Positions 1 to 4,503 of a stretch of DNA of 8,806 nt are shown here, piece after piece. Below the pieces are notes generated by a model, which was not told the origin of the DNA, did not search any database, and saw only the letters and a list, made by a program, of their open reading frames with translations. The translations under genes were made by a program, and so were the position numbers. Source of the stretch: JBEKTY01 sp049515555. Its GTDB lineage: Bacteria > Planctomycetota > Planctomycetia > Pirellulales > Thermoguttaceae. Every line of letters starts with the position of its first letter. Within the stretch, counting starts at the first letter, position 1. The stretch lies in contig JBEKTY010000255.1 in assembly GCA_049515555.1 (NCBI GenBank), positions 1-8,806 of the forward strand, written 5' to 3'.

Positions 1-7
1 ATGCTGT

Positions 8-13
8 CTCCTC
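8..13 (-). promoter_or_regulatory. Probable ribosome binding site of a gene starting beyond the left edge
   Basis: On the minus strand GAGGAG (13-8) is followed by five bases and then AT at positions 2-1, where the window stops. If the next plus-strand base to the left is C, an ATG start is completed. Both spacing and motif match the other genes here, so another co-oriented gene probably begins just outside. A TACAAT at 33-28 on the same strand resembles a -10 box, but no convincing -35 is seen. The rest of 1-98 shows nothing further. Confidence 0.35.
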
Positions 14-98
14 GGCGATGGTCCTGTATTGTATCATTGGGACGCTGGCGCGGCTGCATTGGCGACGGCAGTCGGTCCGCTCCGCGCCCGGAAATGGC

Positions 99-1397
99 TC
101 ACGGGCCCTTCACGTCCAGGCACACCAGGTCCCCGTTGTGGCTTCGGCAGTAGACACGGCCGCCGCACAGCACCGGGCACGCCCAACACTCGCCATCGAC
201 GACCTTGGCGCGGGCCAGTTCCTTGAAAGCCTTGGGCGACGCCTCAGCCACCACAAGTTCCCCGCGGCCGGCCATGATGATGAGCTTGCCGTCGGCCGCA
301 ATCAGCGGCGCGTGCCCGAGGCCCCCCTGCTGCCATTTCAGCTCGCCCGTCTCGAACGACACGCAGCGCAATGTAGCGTTCTTCGCGTCGGCGTCCGGGT
401 TGTTCGTGCCGTAGACGTGGCCCTCCACCAGCACGCCCGAGTGGAAATAGATGCCCAGGTTCTGGTTCTTCCAGATTTCTTTCGGGCCGCCGGGCGTCAA
501 CTCCAGTAGCACGGACAACCCCTCCTTCCCGTCGAGGCCGGTGAGAAACACCTTCTCGCCGAGGACGATGGGCGTCGGCTGATCGGTGGCTCTCCATGGA
601 TAATGCCAAAGTTCTTCGCCGTTGTCGGCGCGGATCCCCCGGGCCATCCCAGGGGTCATCATGAGAACCGCGCTCTTGCCGCCGGACTGGTAAAGGACGG
701 GCGAGGAGAAGCCCGATTGCCCCTTGCCGTACTTCCACAGCGGCTGGCCGGTTTTTCTGTCGAGTCCGAGGAGCAATGCCTCCTTGCCGCCGCAGCCCAC
801 CACGACCACGTCGCCCGCCACCAGCGGCGAGCAAGCGTAGCCGTAATAGGGCCTTTCGCCGCCGAAGTCCTTGACCAAGTTCTTATTCCAGATCACCCGC
901 CCCGCGGCGGCGTCCAAGCAGCACAGTTGTCCGAAGCAGCCCAGGGTGTAGACCCGCCCATCATGGACTGTCGGTGTGCTGAAGGTGTCGTCGCCCGGGG
1001 CCGAATACGAGTGCTTCCAAAGGACGTTGCCCGTGTCGGCGTCGAGACACCAGACGATGTCGGTGCCCAGCCGTCGGCCGTCCTCGTTCTTCTTGTACTT
1101 GCCGTCCGGACCCGGCTTGTCCAACTCGAAGCCCATCGTGTAGACGCGGCCGGCCACCACGGCGAGGGACGAGTGCCCATTGGCGACCTTGGCCTTCCAG
1201 AGCACCTTGGGGCCTTTTTCGGGCCATTGAGTGGTCCAGCCTTTCTCGGCCGAGATGCCGTCGCGGTTCGGGCCGCGCCACTGCGGCCAGTCCGCGGCCC
1301 GTGCCTCAGCAGTCACACCAAGCAACTCGTCGACGACGATAGCCAGCACTATCACACGCAGCATCCGGCCAGAAATGTCGCTCATCGTAACGGCCAT
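99..1397 (-). CDS. Secreted PQQ-like beta-propeller repeat protein (propeller 1)
   Basis: The 432-residue product belongs to the PQQ-binding-like (BamB/quinoprotein-like) beta-propeller superfamily. At least five blade motifs of the type D-x-x-T-G-x-x-x-W are visible: LDADTGNVLW at 118-127, LDAAAGRVIW at 161-170, LDRKTGQPLW at 212-221, IRADNGEELW at 255-264 and VSFETGELKW at 346-355. The N-terminus has a hydrophobic stretch (about 13-28) followed by A-R-A then ADWPQWRGPNRDGIS, the signature that opens many planctomycete exported propellers, so a signal peptide ending near residue 34 is likely. The start at 1397 is supported by GGGAG eight bases upstream. ATGs at codons 5 and 12 are alternatives, and the hydrophobic core is short and interrupted by D-E. 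The length is well below the eight-bladed PQQ alcohol dehydrogenases and no heme motif is seen, so a non-enzymatic scaffold or binding role is the safer inference. It is colinear with the propeller gene just upstream (70-bp gap) and is probably cotranscribed with it. Confidence 0.9.
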   Translation of the reverse strand: MAVTMSDISGRMLRVIVLAIVVDELLGVTAEARAADWPQWRGPNRDGISAEKGWTTQWPEKGPKVLWKAKVANGHSSLAVVAGRVYTMGFELDKPGPDGKYKKNEDGRRLGTDIVWCLDADTGNVLWKHSYSAPGDDTFSTPTVHDGRVYTLGCFGQLCCLDAAAGRVIWNKNLVKDFGGERPYYGYACSPLVAGDVVVVGCGGKEALLLGLDRKTGQPLWKYGKGQSGFSSPVLYQSGGKSAVLMMTPGMARGIRADNGEELWHYPWRATDQPTPIVLGEKVFLTGLDGKEGLSVLLELTPGGPKEIWKNQNLGIYFHSGVLVEGHVYGTNNPDADAKNATLRCVSFETGELKWQQGGLGHAPLIAADGKLIIMAGRGELVVAEASPKAFKELARAKVVDGECWACPVLCGGRVYCRSHNGDLVCLDVKGP

Positions 1398-1405
1398 ATT
1401 GTGTA

Positions 1406-1410
1406 CTCCC
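1406..1410 (-). promoter_or_regulatory. Ribosome binding site of propeller 1
   Basis: GGGAG on the minus strand lies eight bases before the ATG at 1397 and favours that start over the downstream in-frame ATGs. It directly abuts the short inverted repeat at 1410-1429, so the hairpin could influence access to it. Confidence 0.5.
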
Positions 1411-1429
1411 GGCCGCTATTGTACGGCCG
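1410..1429 (-). promoter_or_regulatory. Short inverted repeat in the leader of propeller 1
   Basis: CGGCCG at 1410-1415 and again at 1424-1429 can pair as a six-base GC-only stem around an eight-base loop. The minus-strand loop contains TACAAT, which also resembles a -10 box. No run of T follows, so this is not an intrinsic terminator. The hairpin ends at the Shine-Dalgarno of propeller 1. A structural or promoter role is a guess from position only, since CGGCCG is itself palindromic and common in GC-rich DNA. Confidence 0.3.
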
Positions 1430-1430
1430 A

Positions 1431-1456
1431 TCTTGTCTTGTTCTTGTGGTTCTTGT
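1431..1456. repeat. Four clustered TCTTGT hexamers
   Basis: TCTTGT occurs at 1431, 1436, 1442 and 1451 on the plus strand (ACAAGA in the sense direction of the genes), the first two overlapping by one base. The cluster fills most of the 70-bp gap between the two propeller genes. It is simple-sequence-like, and no function is evident. Confidence 0.45.
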
Positions 1457-1467
1457 TTGTTGTCCGC

Positions 1468-2682
1468 TCATAGCTCGTAGCAGTAGAGAGAGTTACTATC
1501 GCGGACGTAGAGGCGGCCGTCTACCACGGTCGGGTGCATCAATGTTTTCTTGCAGATCGTCTTCTTGCCCAAAACCTTCATACCCTGGCGATCGAACTGA
1601 AACAGCACCAGAACGCCCTTGCTGTTCATCGCCAATGCACGGTCTTCGGCGAGTATCAGGTGGCAGTCGTTCCGAAAGGCATTTTCGGTCTCCTGCACCC
1701 AAAGTGTCTTTAGCCCACCGGCAGCATCCACGCAGACCAATTTCTCCGCCTGACCAAGGATCATGTCGCCTGCGCTGACCGGCGTGGAGATCTCAGGCGC
1801 GAGGTCTTTGTTGCGGGCGACCGGTGTTTCGCGGATCTTTCCGTCCTGGTCGAAGGCGAACAGTTGGGCTTGGTTGTTGCCGTCGGCAATCAGCAACTTG
1901 TCGCCTACGGCCAGAGGCGTGGGCACAATATAGCCGTGGCCGGTTTCCACGTCCAAGGTCCAGAGACGTTTGCCGGTCGGCAATTCCCAGCCTCCCAGCG
2001 ACGTGGCATCGTAGCCGACGACCTGCTCCACACCGCCAAAACGGCCCGCAATGAAGCTGGAGTAGTTGGGCTGACCGCCTTCCCCCTGCCAGACTACCTC
2101 GCCCGTCTCTGGTCTCATCGCCACAACTGCCGCCTTGCCGCCAGGGTTGACGATCAGCTTGCCATCGGCCACCAGGAGCGAGCCGCAATAGCCCCAGTTT
2201 GGCACCCGCTTGACTCCGAACTCCTTGGTGAGGATTTCTTGCCAAACCGTGTTGCCCGTTTTCAGATCGAAGCAATACAATTCTCCGAAAGCACTCAGGA
2301 CATACACCTTGTTCTTGTGGAACAAGGGTGTGGCCCGCGGACCCGAGCCGTGGTCCATCTCGCGATCGTTGGGGAAACTCCGTTTCCACAGTGCCTTGCC
2401 GTCCGCCGCGGCATAGCAGCGGTAGTAGTCTTGTGTGTCGTCGTGGTCGGCCATCACCAAGATTCCCCCGGCAACGCCGATTCCGGCATCACAGGTGCCG
2501 GCCACAGGCTGCTTCCAGAGGGGTTTCATTTCGGACAAGGTCTTGGGCAGCGTGGCCACGTGCCCGTCGCGCCCGGCCCCACGCCACTGCGGCCAGTCGG
2601 CGGCGGCCACGGGATAGCACAGTGACCACACAACCCACATAGAAGCAAGTGCAGAAAGGCGAAGGGGAAGATGGACAATCAT
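1468..2682 (-). CDS. Secreted PQQ-like beta-propeller repeat protein (propeller 2)
   Basis: The 404-residue product is a second PQQ-type beta-propeller. The signal peptide is clear: a short basic start (R8), a hydrophobic stretch to about residue 23, then P-V-A-A-A with the mature protein beginning ADWPQWRGAGRDGH near residue 28. Blade motifs are visible at 90-99 (YAAADGKALW), 138-147 (FDLKTGNTVW), 189-198 (MRPETGEVVW) and 232-241 (WELPTGKRLW), with weaker repeats to the C-terminus, which ends V-R-D-S-N-S-L-Y. The ATG at 2682 has GAGGAG eight bases upstream, so the start is well supported. It resembles propeller 1 along its length, for example F-G-E-L-Y-C-F-D against F-G-Q-L-C-C-L-D, and the pair probably arose by an old tandem duplication. 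No catalytic quinoprotein residues or heme-binding motif are recognisable. An extracytoplasmic interaction or scaffold role is inferred; the partner is unknown. Confidence 0.92.
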   Translation of the reverse strand: MIVHLPLRLSALASMWVVWSLCYPVAAADWPQWRGAGRDGHVATLPKTLSEMKPLWKQPVAGTCDAGIGVAGGILVMADHDDTQDYYRCYAAADGKALWKRSFPNDREMDHGSGPRATPLFHKNKVYVLSAFGELYCFDLKTGNTVWQEILTKEFGVKRVPNWGYCGSLLVADGKLIVNPGGKAAVVAMRPETGEVVWQGEGGQPNYSSFIAGRFGGVEQVVGYDATSLGGWELPTGKRLWTLDVETGHGYIVPTPLAVGDKLLIADGNNQAQLFAFDQDGKIRETPVARNKDLAPEISTPVSAGDMILGQAEKLVCVDAAGGLKTLWVQETENAFRNDCHLILAEDRALAMNSKGVLVLFQFDRQGMKVLGKKTICKKTLMHPTVVDGRLYVRDSNSLYCYEL

Positions 2683-2690
2683 TGTTAGCG

Positions 2691-2696
2691 CTCCTC
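2691..2696 (-). promoter_or_regulatory. Ribosome binding site of propeller 2
   Basis: GAGGAG on the minus strand is eight bases from the ATG at 2682 and fixes the start, giving a well-formed signal peptide. Confidence 0.65.
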
Positions 2697-2753
2697 ACGA
2701 GAAAAGTCCTTCGTATCGCAAGCCGCTTGCCCGAAGGGAATCCAACCTCACTG

Positions 2754-4346
2754 TCAGTTCTTGGGCTCGTAGATGACCATCATCGCCGGGCGAACCTTGA
2801 CCTCCTTGTGCTCGCGGCTGTAGGTCAGGAAGTAGTCCTTGCTGTCGCCGTGGAAGAGGAATCCGTGGTTGATGTGCTTACCGTCGGTCCAGAATCGGAC
2901 GGCCTCGGTGAAGTCCCATATGCTGGCCGGCCCTTGTCCCGGTCCGTGCGCGATAAACAATGGCAGGAAGTCCGGGTCGTCGCCGTAGTAGCAGCACCCA
3001 CTCATCGCCTTCCAGAGCTTGCCGGCCGCGTACTGGTAGCAGTTCACTTCATATTCGTTCCAGTCGCGCATGCACGGCTCGGCGACCCACATCGTGGGCT
3101 CCTTGGTCGCGTCGCGGCTCGCATTCGGCACGCGGTTCAAGACCAGTTGCGCCGCCAAGATGGTCGAACCCTGGGGGATCGACGAAAGGTCCGCCTGGGC
3201 CAGCAATGCGCGGTGACGCATAAAAACCTCCAGGGTCTCGTTCTTGCCGGAATTGTTTTCCCGTCCCGGCAGTGGCCCGTCGGGCGAGTGGCAATCCAGA
3301 TGCGCGTCCTTCCAGCCAAGGTATATCTTCTCGGGATTGGCCGGATCATAACTCGGCTGACCATCGCGGAAGACGGCCAGTACGGCCTTGGGATGCTTCT
3401 TCTTAGTCTCCTCATATTTCTTCTGGAAATCGGCTTCGACCTGATCCAGCGTGCGGGCTGCCGGCGCAGTCCACTTGTCCTTAAGCTTGGCCGCCAGGGC
3501 GGCACAGTCGGCCGCCACGAGATCCGTGCCGGCAACCCTGAACTCCGGCAGCTTGCCGGATTTGAGGAAATCCGCGGTGTTGAACATGGATTGGCCGTAG
3601 ATGCAATACGGCCCCCAGAGAGGGTCGTAGAAGATATTGCGAGTCGGCTTCTCCCTGGAAAGACGGACGTTGTCCACATACAGTGCCTGCCCTTCGGTCG
3701 GCCGATACATATACAGGACCATCGACACCACCTCGCCGAACTTGGCGTCCAACGGTTCCCAGCCCGCCGGGTGTTTGAGGTACGCCAGCACCTCGTTCTT
3801 GCCGGCTTGGAGGTAGACCGTACGCTCCCAGGTCGCCCCGAAGTCGTCCGGCCCTTTGCGCTGAGTGATGCGCAGCCCGGCCAGGCAGGGCTTCTCGGTC
3901 GTCATGTCCAGCTTTATCGAGTTGTACTGCTGCCAGTCGCCGCAGACCGGCAACTTGGCGTTGACGATGCCCGGCCATGTGCCGCCCGGCCATACCCCGC
4001 CGTGGAACGTGATTTTCAGGCATTTCTTGCCGTGGGTCACCACGCCTGGCATGGAGGATGGGTCCTGATCGGCCAATTGCACCGAAGCGGCCGTCGAACC
4101 CGTCTCGCTCTGGGTGCCCAGTGCGGCCGGCCACGGGGCCGCCGGGATCAAGGCCGTCTTCGAGTCGCCTGCGGGCTTCGAGGCGGGCTTAGGGGCGACC
4201 ACCTGCTGGACCGTTACCGGCGACCAGTCCGCCAAGTCGGCCGGGTTCTCAAAATCGAATAATACGGTGTCATCCGCCATTGCCGCGCGGGCCAAAAGCA
4301 GAGTCAATACCAGCGCAGCGGCAGTCCACGTTCCCTTGCGAGCCAT
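2754..4346 (-). CDS. Secreted DNRLRE-like protein with N-terminal carbohydrate-binding-like domain (paralog 2)
   Basis: The 530-residue product starts with a good signal peptide (R-K, then a hydrophobic core to about residue 20, A-M-A then DD). The mature N-terminus reads LFDFENPADLADW (29-41), then a Pro/Ala-rich stretch (about 46-105). A beta-sandwich-like segment follows, from GKKCLKITF (106-114) to ALYVDNVRLS (221-230), as in carbohydrate-binding or CIA30-like jelly-rolls. A helical charged middle (about 280-325) leads to HPKAVLAVFRDGQ (318-330). The C-terminal part resembles the DNRLRE domain: LSSIPQGSTILAAQLVL (387-403), W-N-E-Y-E-V (429-434), DDPDFLPLF (456-464), WDFTEAVRFWTDGKH (477-491) and a terminal RPAMMVIYEPKN. 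The start has AAGGAG six bases upstream. The truncated gene at the right edge is a clear paralog. Such domains occur in secreted or surface-attached proteins, but the function is unknown. The upstream leader consists almost wholly of repeat copy A. Propeller 2 follows after 71 bp. Confidence 0.9.
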   Translation of the reverse strand: MARKGTWTAAALVLTLLLARAAMADDTVLFDFENPADLADWSPVTVQQVVAPKPASKPAGDSKTALIPAAPWPAALGTQSETGSTAASVQLADQDPSSMPGVVTHGKKCLKITFHGGVWPGGTWPGIVNAKLPVCGDWQQYNSIKLDMTTEKPCLAGLRITQRKGPDDFGATWERTVYLQAGKNEVLAYLKHPAGWEPLDAKFGEVVSMVLYMYRPTEGQALYVDNVRLSREKPTRNIFYDPLWGPYCIYGQSMFNTADFLKSGKLPEFRVAGTDLVAADCAALAAKLKDKWTAPAARTLDQVEADFQKKYEETKKKHPKAVLAVFRDGQPSYDPANPEKIYLGWKDAHLDCHSPDGPLPGRENNSGKNETLEVFMRHRALLAQADLSSIPQGSTILAAQLVLNRVPNASRDATKEPTMWVAEPCMRDWNEYEVNCYQYAAGKLWKAMSGCCYYGDDPDFLPLFIAHGPGQGPASIWDFTEAVRFWTDGKHINHGFLFHGDSKDYFLTYSREHKEVKVRPAMMVIYEPKN

Positions 4347-4352
4347 AGGTTT

Positions 4353-4358
4353 CTCCTT
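4353..4358 (-). promoter_or_regulatory. Ribosome binding site of DNRLRE-like paralog 2
   Basis: AAGGAG on the minus strand lies six bases before the ATG at 4346. It sits immediately next to the boundary of repeat copy A, so the repeat forms the rest of this gene's immediate leader. Confidence 0.65.
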
Positions 4359-4468
4359 GTCTTTCGTGTGACGGTGTACGGGGTCGTTGTCTTGTTCACG
4401 GCCACCTGGACCCCATGGCGGTCGCCCGACGAACTTGAGTCTCTTTACAGGGCTTGATTTCTTCGGCT
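4359..4468. repeat. Direct repeat copy A (orphan paralog tail plus spacer)
   Basis: This 110-bp stretch matches 7385-7494 at a constant offset of 3026 bp with nine mismatches and no indels by hand count; weaker identity continues a few bases to about 4354. The block 4379-4416 is identical in both copies. The high-coordinate end reads, on the minus strand, AGCCGAAGAAAT, which corresponds to the last codons (E-P-K-K) of the DNRLRE-like gene ending at 7481. Here those bases are not attached to any such gene, and the equivalent of the stop codon has changed from TGA to TCA. The low-coordinate end touches the ribosome binding site of DNRLRE-like paralog 2. Confidence 0.92.
4380..4414 (-). promoter_or_regulatory. 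Conserved inverted repeat inside repeat copy A
   Basis: GGGGTC at 4380-4385 pairs with GACCCC at 4409-4414, giving a six-base stem and a 23-base loop. Stem and loop are identical in copy B (7406-7440). In the sense direction this hairpin would lie in the leader of DNRLRE-like paralog 2. A regulatory role is inferred only from its position and conservation. Confidence 0.3.
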
Positions 4469-4474
4469 GTAACC

Positions 4475-4482
4475 GTTCACGG
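4475..4482. repeat. GTTCACGG octamer, extra intergenic copy
   Basis: GTTCACGG occurs here, 22 bases past the stop of the GH123-like gene, outside the long repeat. The same octamer is at 4394-4401, 7400-7407 and 7420-7427, all in the two gaps flanking the GH123-like gene. On both strands it extends into CCGTTCACGG, a near-palindrome. It may be a protein-binding motif or simply a leftover of duplication. Confidence 0.4.
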
Positions 4483-4503
4483 CCTTTCTGCCGATCGGTC
4501 CCG

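Noticed and set aside
99..1397. Vicinal cysteines (C159-C160) in propeller 1 as the disulfide ring of a PQQ alcohol dehydrogenase
   Set aside because: They lie on a blade strand running into LDAAAGRVIW, the protein is too short for an eight-bladed dehydrogenase, and propeller 2 has Tyr-Cys at the same place.
2718..2738. GCAAG-CCG-CTTGC hairpin and adjoining CCCTTCGGG between paralog 2 and propeller 2 as a terminator
   Set aside because: The stems are short and no T-run follows directly in the sense direction; the 71-bp gap fits cotranscription better.
2649..4262. A 537-codon open frame on the plus strand opposite DNRLRE-like paralog 2, and similar long plus-strand frames at 603-1778, 1864-2625, 5035-6483 and 6508-7464
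   Set aside because: They are antisense to genes with clear domains, signal peptides and ribosome binding sites, show no recognisable domain themselves, and are expected in GC-rich DNA where the opposite strand lacks stops.
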